Shown in pieces: positions 44,901 through 56,055 of a stretch of DNA of 64,000 nt. The notes beneath the pieces were generated by a model that saw only the letters and a program-made list of their open reading frames with translations, did not search any database and had not been told where the DNA came from. Numbering within the stretch: position 1 is the first letter of the stretch; each line of letters starts with the position of its first letter. Source of the DNA: Aureobasidium sp. EXF-3400 (Eukaryota > Ascomycota > Dothideomycetes > Dothideales > Saccotheciaceae); assembly GCA_024195585.1 (NCBI GenBank), contig SWBL01000082.1, positions 94,875 to 158,874 of the forward strand, written 5' to 3'. Both the position numbers and the translations under genes were made by a program.

Positions 44901-46528
44901 AACAACTCCATCGATTGCGCGAAAAGCCGAAGCGTCGGGATCTCCTCGTACGATGAGCGATCGTCCTGAGTCACAATCATCACGGTGCCTCTCCAGATCT
45001 CTTTCTCGGTATAGCCAGAGTGGCTTTTGTGCGATGATCTCTCCTTGCGCATGCCAGTATAACGTAACAATGGACCACATTTTAGGAACAGAGGAGGACG
45101 GAAAGTCTTTGCTGACTCGTCGTAGGCGCCATCGTAGGCCCCCGAGCCATTGTTGACAGAACTGCTACGTTGCGACCCTCTAGCATCCCACCGATGACCG
45201 TTCTTGTTAGTGGTAGCTTGGTATGAGTCTTGAACATCATGGTCATCAGCGAATAATCTTGCTGTACCGGCCTGACGCCATTCTTGAAGCTCGGGTCTTT
45301 TTCGATAGACGCCGTCCTTATGCTGGTGTCGATGAAAGAGGTCGCTGACACCGTGATGCTGATGTCGTCTCGTAGAGTGGTCATCCTGAGGAGCTTCGAG
45401 CTGGACGTCGGAGAATCCTACATGATCTCTCGCATCCTGACCACCAGCAGTCTGAGGAGGAATGCTGTAGGCAGGACCATGTTTGTGGCCTGTTCTGACA
45501 GACTCGGGCGGAACAGGATCCGGATCTTGGTGCTGGATAGCAGCTTTCAAGCCTTCCTTTGCCCCTACACGAGAAGTGTGCAGCGATTTTTGGGCGCCAG
45601 GGGCATGTGATGAACTGTTCTGGCCTGCGTGCTGGCCTTGAACGCTAGTATGTTGACCAGCATTGCGATGTTCGTCACGGTTGGCCAAGCGCATCCCATC
45701 ATGGTGATCCAAAGATCGGCGACCACGTTCCTGGTTACCAGTACCGTTGTATGCATGAGAATCAAGGGACGGCATAGCGGCGGCGGCAGCGGCCCCAACA
45801 AAACCAGCATCACGCGCTCGATGGCGATAGCTCTTTGAATCCGATCTCTCGGGTCGCGTTTGGCCTCCAGTATTTCTTGGGAAGTCAGGGTAGTTGTGGC
45901 TTTCTCCTGCGGGTTGTGCTTGACCTTGTGTCCTCAAGGCGTCAGATGCGCGCCTGAACTTTTGGTTGGCATTCAATTCATTTGCATTGGTGGCCTCAAA
46001 TGGTCTCCCTCCATGATCCAGTGAGGGCCGTCCTTGTTGCATATACCCGTCGTGTTCGGTTCCTGGCGCAGGCGCAGATGAATATCTCCGATCGTGGCGA
46101 CGGTAGCCTGAGTCTGGGACGTGAGACAAAGGTTGGCGGTTCCCAGCATCGACTCTTCGAGATTGATTCGCAGATGCCTTCTGGCGGGCCCGCTGTTCGG
46201 CGTTCTCAATGCGAGCTCGCCTATCTTCCTTGCTTATGTCGTCGAGTTTGCCCTCCAATCTCTGTAAAGGAGACCTGTCAGAGACGGTGCCGTGTTTGGA
46301 ACGATGATGGCTTGCATGTTCAGGCGAGATTGGGGATCTATCAGAAGCCGAGTTTCTGTATGAGGTTGCACCTCGAGTGTCAAGCTGCGGAAGTGGCTCT
46401 AAACGACTCGGTCCGTGATGGACGTCTGACCTGCGGGTTTTGGGGACTTGGACAGTTGGTTGAGGATTATACTGGTTGAAATAGTCGTTCGGTCTGGCAT
46501 AAGAGCCACTGTTCCGTCGGGCATCCAT
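41950..46528 (-). CDS. Large PhoD-like phosphatase with long disordered ends
   Basis: This is a PhoD-superfamily metallophosphatase. Minus-strand exons are 46528-44078 and 44031-41950, giving 1,510 residues with a 46-nt intron inside the catalytic core. The first 450 residues are polar, low in hydrophobics and rich in Arg, His, Ser and Gln, and are probably disordered. The domain proper runs from about 490 to 1100. Metal-ligand motifs are GGGDQIYND (near 740), NIWDDHDIID ending at the intron (about 810-817), and ITILGGDVHLGAVG (near 1010). The last 400 residues are disordered with many Ser/Arg patches. No signal peptide or membrane span is seen, unlike bacterial PhoD. Fungal proteins of this type are intracellular and largely uncharacterised. 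It is divergent from kexin with a 660-bp spacer. Confidence 0.85.
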
Positions 46529-47188
46529 GTTAGGTCGGAGAATGGATGTTCTGGGTTAAAACTATCAGTAGTTCTTTGACATGTCGACAATTGGTTAGAC
46601 GTAGAAGGTCGAGTCACAGGAGGCAGCGTCACAGAGACGTGACAGGGCAGGCGATGGAAGAAAGGGTGGTGGTTTGTGTTGAGCTATATACAAGCAGCTT
46701 GGTAGGAAAGCAGGGCGGGAAATAGATGAAAGTTGATGATTTGCAGACACGATATCATGGCACAAGAGGAAGCGCTTGCAGGCTTGCAGCTCGGTGGCTG
46801 GTGTTCGGGAGCACGGGGCGGGCTTGGGAGAAGGCGCCACGATCAGGTCAGCGAATCGCAGGAGACAGTCAAGAGAGAAGTAGATTGCGACAGCGCGGTG
46901 TACGGTATAGTGCAAAGTAATCAAGCTCAATCCAAGTCTGAGGAGTCTGGTATACTTTTACGGCTCAATGCCTATTCAGCGCCGTTGAGCGACGGTGCCA
47001 AGTGGCTTCTTTGACCAGCTCTCGCCCGTGCTAAAGTCCGCTCCTCACAGCTGACAATGCGCCTTGACTTGACAGGACAAGGACCTGTATTGAGCCCCCT
47101 TTCCGTCCTTTGTTCGCCATATTTTTCGTGTCTCAACCATCATGCATCTAGGGAGATTTGACTGAATTTGCAAACACTCGACTCGATC
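46529..47188. promoter_or_regulatory. Divergent promoter: PhoD-like / kexin
   Basis: This 660-base spacer lies between two start codons. It contains short unassigned open frames only and no recognised regulatory element. Confidence 0.45.
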
Positions 47189-49738
47189 ATGCGCTTGCCA
47201 CTCTTGCTCCTCCTGCCGCTGGCCGCGCCCACCCTGGCCCTGACCAAGCCCGACTATGACAACTATGATTATTATGCCGTCCATCTTTCGCCAGATGCAT
47301 CGCCCGATACTGTTGCAACCCACCTCGGCGTCCACTTCGACAGCGCTATCGATTCGCTCAAGGACCACTACGTCTTCAAGGCACCAAAGGCCTCGCAGGA
47401 TATCATACATGAAGCCAAGCAGGACTTGAAGCGTCTAAGGAGAAAGAGACAGGCTGGATGGGATCGCCGTCACGTCCTGGACAATGTGCTGCTCAACAGA
47501 AAACAGGAGCGTCGGCAGCGTCTGTTCAAGCGTGCACCACCGCCGCTAACTCCCCGTGCCGACAAGCAGCTGGCCGACTCTCAAGTCCAAAAAGGTCTGG
47601 ATATTGCAAAGAGCTTGGACATTGAGGACCCTATATACATGGACCAGTGGCATCTGTACAATCCCAACCAGATTGGACACGACATCAACGTTACCGGAGT
47701 ATGGCTTCAGGGTATCACTGGAAAGAACTCGACCGTCTGTATCGTAGACGATGGCTTGGATATGGACAGCGAAGACCTGCGCGACAACTACTTCGCTGCC
47801 GGCTCACACGACTTCAACGACCACGTCCCCGAACCGAAACCGAGATTGTCCGATGATCATCACGGCACTCGTTGCGCTGGTGAAGTTGCCGCCGCGAGAA
47901 ACGACGTCTGTGGTGTAGGTGTCGCATACGACTCCAAGGTCGCTGGTGTGCGTATCCTCTCGGGTGCTCTGACGGAATTGGACGAAGCTCTTGCTCTGAA
48001 CTTCGCATACCAGGAAAATCAAATCTACTCTTGTTCGTGGGGTCCTCCGGACGATGGCCAAAGTATGGAGGCACCGGGAATCATCATCAAAAGAGCTATG
48101 GTTGCTGGTGTCCAACAAGGTCGCCAGAATCTTGGTAGCATCTTCGTCTTTGCAATTGGCAATGGCGCAGCCAATGACGATAATTGCAACTTCGATGGCT
48201 ATACCAACAGTATCTACAGTGTCTCCGTCGGTGGTATCGACCGCAAAGGCTTGCATCCATACTACAGCGAGAAGTGCTCGGCCCAACTGGTTGTGACCTA
48301 CAGCTCCGGTTCTGGTGATGCTATCCACACCACGGATGTCGGAGCAAACCAGTGCTACGTTAGCCATGGAGGCACATCAGCTGCTGGCCCGCTGGTTGCA
48401 GGCATATACGCCTTGGTACTAGAGGTGCGACCTGATCTCACTTGGCGCGACATTCAATGGCTCACTGTCCTCACCGCCATTCCCATCGATCAGCCCGAAG
48501 ACGATTGGCAAGATACACCTCTTGGACGCCGTTTCAGCCATGCTTCTGGCTACGGCAAAATCGATGCTTATGCTATCGTAGAAGCTGCCAGAAACTGGAC
48601 CAACGTCAAGCCCCAGGCGTGGTTCTTCTCACCATGGATGCATGTCAGACACGCTATCCCTGAAGGCGAGAAGGGAATAGCTTCCAGCTTCGAGATTACT
48701 GAACAAATGCTCAAAGATGCCAATCTGGAACGTATTGAGCATGTCACAGTGACCATGAACGTGGAACATACTCGCCGAGGCGACCTCAGTGTCGAGCTGC
48801 GCTCGCCTCAAGGTATTGTTTCGCACATTGCGACTTCTCGTCGCAGGGACGAAGCGAATGCTGGATACGATGACTGGACTTTTATGTCGGTCGCTCATTG
48901 GGGTGAGAGCGGAGTAGGAAAGTGGACTGTGATCGTCAAGGATTCAACCAAAAACGGCCACACTGGTAAATTCATTGATTGGCACTTGAAGCTCTTCGGT
49001 GAGTCCATTGATGGGGCCAAGCAGGGGCTACTGCCTTTGCCTGACGAGCACGACGACGACAACCATGACGTCGAGACCACCAGTGTTGGCGGAAGTACTA
49101 CAAGCGTCGATCATCCTGTAGTTACGGGTGAGCCTCAAGGCAATCCTAGTGACCACATCGATCGCCCTGTCAACACCAAAGTCTCTGTTACTACGACTCC
49201 CGCAGCAGAACCAACGCCAGAGACGACCGCAGAACCAACATCAGAGAGCACTGCAGTGCCAACGCCCAAGCCTGATGCAGAAGAAGATGAAGTCAGTGAC
49301 AAGCCGGAGTCCAACTTCCTGCCGTCTCCATTCCCGACTTTCGGTGCCTCGAAGCGCACCCAGGTTTGGATCTATGGAGCGTTTGCTCTCATCGCTGTCT
49401 TCTGCACATCACTCACAGTCTGGTACGTTCTCACCAAACGCCGAAGACAACGCAACGCGCGTGATGAGTATGAGTTCCAAATGCTTAACGAAGAGGATAT
49501 CGACGACGAAGGAACAAGAGCCAGCGGCGCCAATGGCATGAGTGCCAAAGCCAAGGGAAAGCGTAGGGCAGGTGAACTCTATGATGCATTCGCAGAGGAT
49601 AGCGACGAGGAAGATGTGTTCAGTGTTGGAGACGATGAAGAGCACGGTCACGAAGATGAGCAAACATATCGGGACGATGCAGGCGATGGTCGAGGAAGCC
49701 CCAGCAACGGACATAGCGGCGGCGTGCATAGGACATGA
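47189..49738 (+). CDS. KEX2: Kexin, Golgi subtilisin-like proprotein convertase
   Basis: Kexin cleaves secretory proproteins after Lys-Arg and Arg-Arg in the late Golgi. It is a single exon of 849 residues; the ATG at 47189 gives a clear signal peptide (MRLPLLLLLPLAAPTLA). The propeptide ends near LFKRAP (about 110-117), the likely autoprocessing site. The catalytic Asp lies in VDDGLDMDSEDL (near 186), His in DDHHGTRCAGE (near 224), the oxyanion-hole Asn in AIGNGAANDDNCN (near 325) and Ser in HGGTSAAGPL (near 397). The P domain covers about 470-610, followed by a Thr/Glu/Pro-rich stalk. One membrane span (about 728-748) precedes a cytosolic tail with DEYEFQML, a likely Golgi retrieval motif, and acidic clusters. 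All catalytic residues are intact. Confidence 0.96.
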   Translation: MRLPLLLLLPLAAPTLALTKPDYDNYDYYAVHLSPDASPDTVATHLGVHFDSAIDSLKDHYVFKAPKASQDIIHEAKQDLKRLRRKRQAGWDRRHVLDNVLLNRKQERRQRLFKRAPPPLTPRADKQLADSQVQKGLDIAKSLDIEDPIYMDQWHLYNPNQIGHDINVTGVWLQGITGKNSTVCIVDDGLDMDSEDLRDNYFAAGSHDFNDHVPEPKPRLSDDHHGTRCAGEVAAARNDVCGVGVAYDSKVAGVRILSGALTELDEALALNFAYQENQIYSCSWGPPDDGQSMEAPGIIIKRAMVAGVQQGRQNLGSIFVFAIGNGAANDDNCNFDGYTNSIYSVSVGGIDRKGLHPYYSEKCSAQLVVTYSSGSGDAIHTTDVGANQCYVSHGGTSAAGPLVAGIYALVLEVRPDLTWRDIQWLTVLTAIPIDQPEDDWQDTPLGRRFSHASGYGKIDAYAIVEAARNWTNVKPQAWFFSPWMHVRHAIPEGEKGIASSFEITEQMLKDANLERIEHVTVTMNVEHTRRGDLSVELRSPQGIVSHIATSRRRDEANAGYDDWTFMSVAHWGESGVGKWTVIVKDSTKNGHTGKFIDWHLKLFGESIDGAKQGLLPLPDEHDDDNHDVETTSVGGSTTSVDHPVVTGEPQGNPSDHIDRPVNTKVSVTTTPAAEPTPETTAEPTSESTAVPTPKPDAEEDEVSDKPESNFLPSPFPTFGASKRTQVWIYGAFALIAVFCTSLTVWYVLTKRRRQRNARDEYEFQMLNEEDIDDEGTRASGANGMSAKAKGKRRAGELYDAFAEDSDEEDVFSVGDDEEHGHEDEQTYRDDAGDGRGSPSNGHSGGVHRT

Positions 49739-50320
49739 TGATCGCAGATTTTATGCATTGGGTCGGCGTCTATGTAGAATTGTCACAGGAAAGAGAACAG
49801 TTAGTGTTTGGATCAACAGAATTACAGTCATGTTTGGTCAAATGTGTTGAGGGCGCGGGCTTTGAACATTCACATGTCAAAGTCAAGTCTCGAGAATTCA
49901 TGACTCGTTACAGCATCCAGGTGTAGCAAGAACGAGGGCATTCGCAACTGACCCAACTAAAACCGCTCCAAGCAAAAAGGTAAATAATCAGCTGAGGTAG
50001 TTGCTCTTCCGATCGCACAGCTTCTCGAGGTAATCACTATCAGTGACGGTCAAGTTGAACTGTCAATTTTGGCACGCGAGTCAGGCAGGAACCCAGGGCT
50101 TTTGCAAGCGACCGCGACTCTGCAGAGTTGCGCCATGCTGTTTGATGCAGCAGCGGCTTTGCTGTGCTCCACCTCGATCACCGCAACATCCACATTTTAC
50201 CCCTCGTCTACCAAAGGCCATTGTCGTCTGCGCAACCACGTCCACCTCTTGCTGCTTTGCGCACTGTTCTTATCCACCTCGCGCGCCTGCCACATCAGCC
50301 AACGGCCATTGCTGCCCAGC
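49739..50320. other. Intergenic spacer upstream of CKA1
   Basis: These 582 bases hold the kexin 3' UTR and the CKA1 promoter. The CKA1 frame is open upstream to about 50069, but that sequence is not like CK2 and the conserved start is at 50321. No other feature is seen. Confidence 0.45.
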
Positions 50321-51532
50321 ATGGCTCGCGTCTACGCCGACGTAAACCAGCACATGCCTCGCGCATACTGGGACTACGACAGTGTCAACATCTCCTGGGG
50401 TGTCCTGGAGAACTATGAAGTCGTTCGCAAGATCGGTGCGCCTGCCCGTTCGCTCGCTGCAGGACTACAAGCTAATCTTGCCGGTCAGGCCGCGGAAAGT
50501 ACTCGGAAGTCTTCGAGGGCATCAACGTCGTCAACTACCAAAAATGCGTTATCAAGGTCCTCAAGCCTGTCAAGAAGAAGAAGATCAAGCGTGAGATCAA
50601 GATTCTCCAGAACCTAAGTGGAGGCCCCAACATTGTTGGTCTGCTCGATGTTGTGCGCGATAGCCAGGTCAGTTTGTCCCTCCATCAACCTGCCCTTTTC
50701 TAACGTTGTTCTTGCAGAGTAAGACCCCGTCCCTCATCTTCGAATACGTCAACAACACCGACTTCCGAAGCCTGTACCCAAAGTTTGCCGACATCGATGT
50801 CAGATACTACATCTTTGAGCTGCTCAAGGTGATTTGCACGTCCCCAACGATCGCTCCTTTACCCACTAATCACCATGCCAGGCTCTCGATTTCTGCCACA
50901 GCAAGGGTATCATGCACCGCGACGTCAAGCCTCACAACGTAATGATTGATCACGAGAAGAGAAAGTTGCGCCTGATCGATTGGGGTCTCGCCGAATTCTA
51001 CCACGCCGGAACAGAGTACAATGTTCGTGTCGCCTCGCGTTACTTCAAGGGCCCTGAGCTCTTGGTCGACTACCAGGAGTACGACTACTCGCTCGACATG
51101 TGGTCTCTAGGTGCCATGTTTGCTTCCATGATCTTCCGCAAAGAGCCTTTCTTCCACGGCAACAGCAACTCTGATCAGCTCGTCAAGATCGCCAAAGTTC
51201 TGGGTACCGAGGATCTGTTCGACTACCTGGACAAGTACGACATCGAGCTCGATGCACAGTACGACGATATTCTGGGCAGATTCCCCAAGAAGAACTGGCA
51301 CAGCTTCGTCAACGCAGACAATCAACGCTTTGTCAGCAACGATGCGATCGACTTCCTAGATAACCTCCTTAAATATGACCATCAGGCAAGTGTACAAAGT
51401 CCGGCGACAGAGGCAGTGACTAACAGTACATAGGAACGGTTGACCGCCAAGGAGGCCATGGGCCATGCTTACTTTGCCCCTGTCAGACAGCAAGCCGCCG
51501 CACAACAGAACTCTGGTAGTGCACATGCTTGA
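50321..51532 (+). CDS. CKA1: Casein kinase 2 catalytic alpha subunit
   Basis: CK2 alpha is a constitutive acidophilic Ser/Thr kinase of nucleus and cytoplasm. Exons are 50321-50435, 50489-50667, 50718-50828, 50882-51385 and 51434-51532, giving 335 residues, the usual core length. The start [19 protein letters not shown] matches the family exactly. The Gly-rich loop ([11 protein letters not shown]) is rebuilt across intron 1. The ATP-site region [17 protein letters not shown] holds the CK2-specific basic cluster. HRDVKPHN is near 147 and the DWG variant of DFG (LIDWGLAEF) near 168. The fourth intron starts with GC instead of GT (CAG|GCAAGT); only this donor keeps the frame into the conserved [13 protein letters not shown]. 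Confidence 0.96.
51386..51433 (+). other. CKA1: GC-AG intron of CKA1
   Basis: This 48-nt intron has the donor CAG|GCAAGT, the consensus form of GC-type donors, and the acceptor TACATAG. The nearest GT (two bases further inside) would break the reading frame of a highly conserved segment. Confidence 0.85.
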
Positions 51533-52141
51533 TGATAAGACGTGACGGCTGTCTGAGCCAGAAGGCTAGCAGACCCAAGTATTTCCAACATGCATCTCTA
51601 AAAACACGGCAAACACCACGGTCGTTCTTCGTGGATGGATCAACTGCATACAAGCAAGTCCAGCATGCCAACCAGCCGGTTACATAAGGAGGTCGGAGGA
51701 GTGATGGACCGGCGCGGGGATTTGGCATAGCGATAGGGCGGGCAAAGGAGGGCGCAGGAGGATGGGTTTTTTTCTATCGTTATTATCGCTGCCGTACGAA
51801 CGGACAGCACAGATCAAGAGGCCCAGGGCTGTAGATATCCCATGAAGTTCAGTTTAATGCCCCTCTATAAGAAGTGGATTGTCACATGTGATCCAACAAC
51901 AAGACAGGGTCGTGAGCGCATGTTGCAATCTTGGCGATGAGTCAATGCCTTTCAGTCATGGAGCAAAAAGTGTGGGGAAGGCAGCTGCTCAGTGAAGCAA
52001 GCGTTTTTATATACCATCCGCCGCCGTGTTGCAATTGCACCCTGCTCCACTCAGACCACCAAGATACTTTCGCGAGCGCTATTCAGGAGCGCTTCGGTCG
52101 TACGGCCTGTTTTCCTTTATCGCACAAGAGCTTTCGCAAAC
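51533..52141. promoter_or_regulatory. VAS1 promoter and leader, with AUG-less targeting extension at its 3' end
   Basis: These 609 bases hold the CKA1 3' UTR and the VAS1 upstream region. From 51941 to the VAS1 ATG the same reading frame is open (a TGA closes it at 51938-51940) without any ATG. From 51992 it encodes a basic sequence without acidic residues that resembles a mitochondrial presequence. ATGs in other frames at 51936, 51948 and 51958 would act as upstream starts if transcribed. Confidence 0.5.
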
Positions 52142-55100
52142 ATGGCTCTCAATGCTGCATCCCACAACATTCGTGAGCTTCTTTTTCAAGCCAACTGATG
52201 AGACTCTGCCTACTAACACATTGTACTAGCCGGCGAGAAGACCGGTCCTATAAGTGGTCAGCCACCAGCACTGTCCGCCGAGACTACCGACGCCCTCATC
52301 TCATCCGCCGAGAAGGATCCCCAAGGCCAGAATGCCCCCGGTCAGGATGGTGGTGACGCCGACGCTCCCAAGAAGCAAAAGACCGAGAAAGAGCGTATGC
52401 AGTCAAACCCAAGAGACAAGGGAGACCGGCCATCTGACACAACTTAGTTGCGAAGGAACGAGCCAAGGCTGAGAAGGCACGCAAGTTCGCCGAGAAGCAG
52501 GCAAAGCAGACTGCTGCTGCTCCTGCTGGAAAGGTCAAGGAGAAGAAGCCCAAGGTGAAGGAGGAAGCTCTGCCCAAGTACGTCGAGGAGACGCCCAAGG
52601 GAGAGAAGAAGAGTAAGAATCGACCCTCGAGGTGTGCACAAATAGGTACTGACAAGGTACAGTCCTCAAGCCTCTTGACGACGAATACCACAAGGCCTAC
52701 ATTCCCTCGGTTGTCGAGTCAGCATGGTATGACTGGTGGGAGAAGGAGGGTTTCCACGAGCCCGAGTTTGGTGCCGATGGAAACGTCAAGCCCCGCGGTT
52801 ACTTTGTTATCTCTGAGCCTCCACCGAACGTCACTGGTGCCCTGCACTGCGGTCACGCTCTTGCCACATCTCTCCAGGATACCCTGATCCGCTGGAACAG
52901 AATGAGAGGTTACACCACACTATACCTGCCGGGATGCGATCACGCCGGTATCTCGACCCAGAGCGTTGTTGAGAAGATGCTTTGGCGCAAGCAGCAGAAG
53001 ACCAGACACGTAAGTCACCGTTTGAGCTTCAGGAGATGAAGCTAATTGCCTTGTCAGGACCTTGGACGCGAGAAGTTCGTCGATACCGTCTGGGAGTGGA
53101 AGGAGGAGTACCACAAGAAGATCAACGATGTCCTCAAGAGAATGGGTGGCTCGTTCGACTGGACTCGCGAAGCATTCACAATGGACGCAAACTTGTCGGC
53201 TGCCGTCACAGAGACTTTCGTCAGAATGCACGAAGAGGGCTACATCTACCGGTAAGCAGAAACCACTGCCACTATGCATTGTAGAGGCATTACTGACCGG
53301 AACAAAAGTTCAGGAAGACTCGTGAACTGGTGTTCGCAGCTGAACACTGCTCTCTCCAACCTCGAGGTCGACAACAAGGAGCTTACAGGTCGCACCCTGC
53401 TTGACGTCCCTGGCTACGAACGCAAGGTCGAGTTTGGTGTCATCACCCACTTCAAGTACGCTATTGAGGGCACCGACGAGATGATCGAGGTTGCTACCAC
53501 TCGTCCCGAGACCATGCTCGGTGATACTGGTATTGCTGTCCACCCTAATGATGACCGCTACAAGCACTTGGTCGGCAAGAAGGCAAAGCACCCCTTCGTT
53601 GACCGTCTGCTCCCCATCTTCGCCGATGAATACGTTGACCCCGAGTTCGGTACTGGTGCCGTCAAGATCACCCCTGCCCACGATCCTAACGATTTCAACC
53701 TCGGTACCAAGCATAAGCTCGAGTTCATTACCGTCTTGAACGACAACGGCACCATGAACAGCAACGCTGGACAGTTTGAGGGACAGAAGCGCTTCGATAC
53801 TCGTTACACTGTTGTTGAGGAGCTCACTAAGCTTGGTCTTTTCGTCAAGAAGGAGGACAACCCCATGAAGGTCCCTCTGTGTTCCAAGTCCAAGGACGTC
53901 ATCGAGCCCCTGATGAAGCCTCAGTGGTGGATGCGCATGCGCGAGCTTGCTGACGCTAGTATCGATGCTGTTCAGAATGGCGACATCAAGATCCGTCCCG
54001 AAGGTGCTGAGCGCAACTACTATCACTGGATGCGCAACATCAACGACTGGTGCTTGTCACGTCAACTTTGGTGGGGTCACCAGATCCCCGCTTACTTCGT
54101 CAAGCTTGAGGGTCAGGAGAATGATGAAACCACCGACGACTACTGGGTTTGTGGCAGAACCGAGGAGGAGGCTAAACAGAAGGCTGAGAAGAAGTTCCCT
54201 GGCAAGAAGTACGAGCTTGTCCGCGACCCCGACTGTCTCGACACCTGGTTCTCATCTGGTCTCTGGCCTTTCTCTACCCTTGGCTGGCCCAACCAGACAC
54301 CCGACTTCGAGAAGCTCTACCCTACATCTGTTCTGGAGACTGGATGGGACATTCTGTTCTTCTGGGTCGCACGAATGATCATGTTTGGTCTCAAGCTCAC
54401 CGGCAAGGTTCCCTTCACCGAGGTTTACTGCCACTCTCTTATCCGCGATTCGGATGGCAGAAAGATGTCCAAGTCCCTTGGCAATGTCATCGATCCCGTC
54501 GACATCATGGAAGGCATTACTCTCCAAGACCTCCATGACAAGTTGCTCCAGGGTAACCTCGACCCCAAGGAGGTCAAGAATGCCACAAAGTACCAGAAGG
54601 ACTCGTTCCCTCAAGGTATTCCCGAGTGCGGTGCCGACGCTCTCCGTTTCTCTCTCATCCAGTACACCACTGGAGGTGGTGACATTGCTTTCGATGTCAA
54701 GGTTATGGCAGGTTACCGTCGTTTCTGTAACAAGATCTACCAGGCTACCAAGTACGTTCTTGGAAACCTGCCCGAGGACTTTGTTCCTCAAGCAAAGGGT
54801 GGCAAGACCGGCAAGGAGTCATTGCCCGAGCGCTGGATTCTGCACAAGTTCACCACCGCTGCCAAGGACATCAACGACGCCCTTAACGCTCGCGAGTTCT
54901 CACGCTCAACCTCGCTCGCCTACCAGTACTGGTATGAGAACCTGTGCGATGTCTACATCGAGAACAGCAAGGCCATCATTCGCGACGGTACCGAGGAGGA
55001 GAAGCGCAGTGCCGTTGACACTCTCTACACCGTCCTCGAGGGTGCCCTGTGCATGATCCACCCCTTCATGCCCTTCTTGACCGAAGAGCTGTGGCAGCGT

Positions 55101-55682
55101 CTGCCCCGCCGCCCCGAAGACAAGACCAAGAGTATCGTCGTTGCCGCCTACCCCGAGCACGACGCCTCGCTCGAGGACTTTGAGAGCGAAGCCGCCTACG
55201 AAGTCATCCTCGGCTGCTCCAAGGGCGTCCGCAGCTTGATGTCCGAGTACCTGATCAAGGAAGACGCAAAGGCCATTGTCCAATGTTACGACGACAAGAC
55301 CTACAAGACCGCCAACGACGAGCAGGCCTCCATCAAGTCCCTCTCCGGCAAGGCCCTCACCAACCTCAGCATCATCGGCCCCAAGGATGCCACACCCACA
55401 GGCTGTGCCGTCTTCGCCGTCTCTTCATCTGCTGCCGTCTTCCTCGAAGTCGCCGGCCGTGTCGACGTCGATGCCGAAATCACTCGCGCTCAGCAAAAGC
55501 TGCGCAAGGCTGCCGAAGGTGCCACCAAGCAGCGCAAGATCCTCGACGCTGAGGGCTTCGCTGACAAGGTCTCGCACTCTGTCCTCGAGGCTGAGAAGAC
55601 AAAGTTGCAGGATTTGATGGCTGAGCAGAAGAACTACGAGGAGAGTATTGCTCAGTTTGAGAAGCTGAAGCTTGATGGATAG
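52142..55682 (+). CDS. VAS1: Valyl-tRNA synthetase, cytosolic form and possibly mitochondrial
   Basis: This class I synthetase charges tRNA-Val. Exons are 52142-52172, 52230-52394, 52448-52612, 52663-53009, 53058-53251 and 53309-55682, giving 1,091 residues, like yeast Vas1. The Lys-rich N-terminal appendix (about 20-120) is typical of the eukaryotic enzyme. The HIGH signature appears as [14 protein letters not shown] near 175, the editing (CP1) domain has [11 protein letters not shown], and the second signature KMSKSLGN is near 686. The C-terminal anticodon-binding and coiled-coil arm contains [17 protein letters not shown]. Exon 4 has two in-frame acceptors six bases apart (52656 and 52662). 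Yeast makes mitochondrial and cytosolic forms from one gene by alternative starts; an in-frame upstream extension suggests the same here. Confidence 0.96.
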
Positions 55683-56055
55683 ACGTGTTGATGTGTAGCT
55701 GTTGCCTTTTCGCTAATTACAACTCACAAAATGAATATGGCTGTTGAATCTCATGTTATCTGTGCCTTGCATGAGCTAACTAGTAGTGTTGATGAAATTA
55801 TGTTCCATGAAGATATTGTGTAGCCCTGAGCCTAAGGCAGATCACAAGGAGAGGTTGGAAGAGTGCAGGTGCAACCAAGCATATGTGTGTAAAGTATGTA
55901 CAATGAGAACCGCTATGCATATTCCATCTCGCTCAAAGAAAGAAGGTGTCGGTCATGATGTCGTGCTGTAATGTAGTATGCTACGCAAAAGTGAAAGAAG
56001 AGAAAGAAGCACATGTGAGCCTGGTGATCATAAGCATGCTCAAGCACTGACAGCC
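55683..56055. other. Convergent intergenic region
   Basis: These 373 bases lie between the ends of VAS1 and the Rtc4-domain gene. 3' UTRs only; no other feature is seen. Confidence 0.5.

Noticed and set aside
50069..50320. N-terminal extension of CK2 alpha
   Set aside because: The frame is open upstream, but the CK2 alpha family starts at MARVYADVN; the upstream part is promoter or leader.
53310..54026. 238-codon minus-strand frame opposite VAS1, with further frames at 54252-54791 and 54385-55056
   Set aside because: These are shadows caused by the strongly codon-biased VAS1 sequence; none has its own start context or splice structure.
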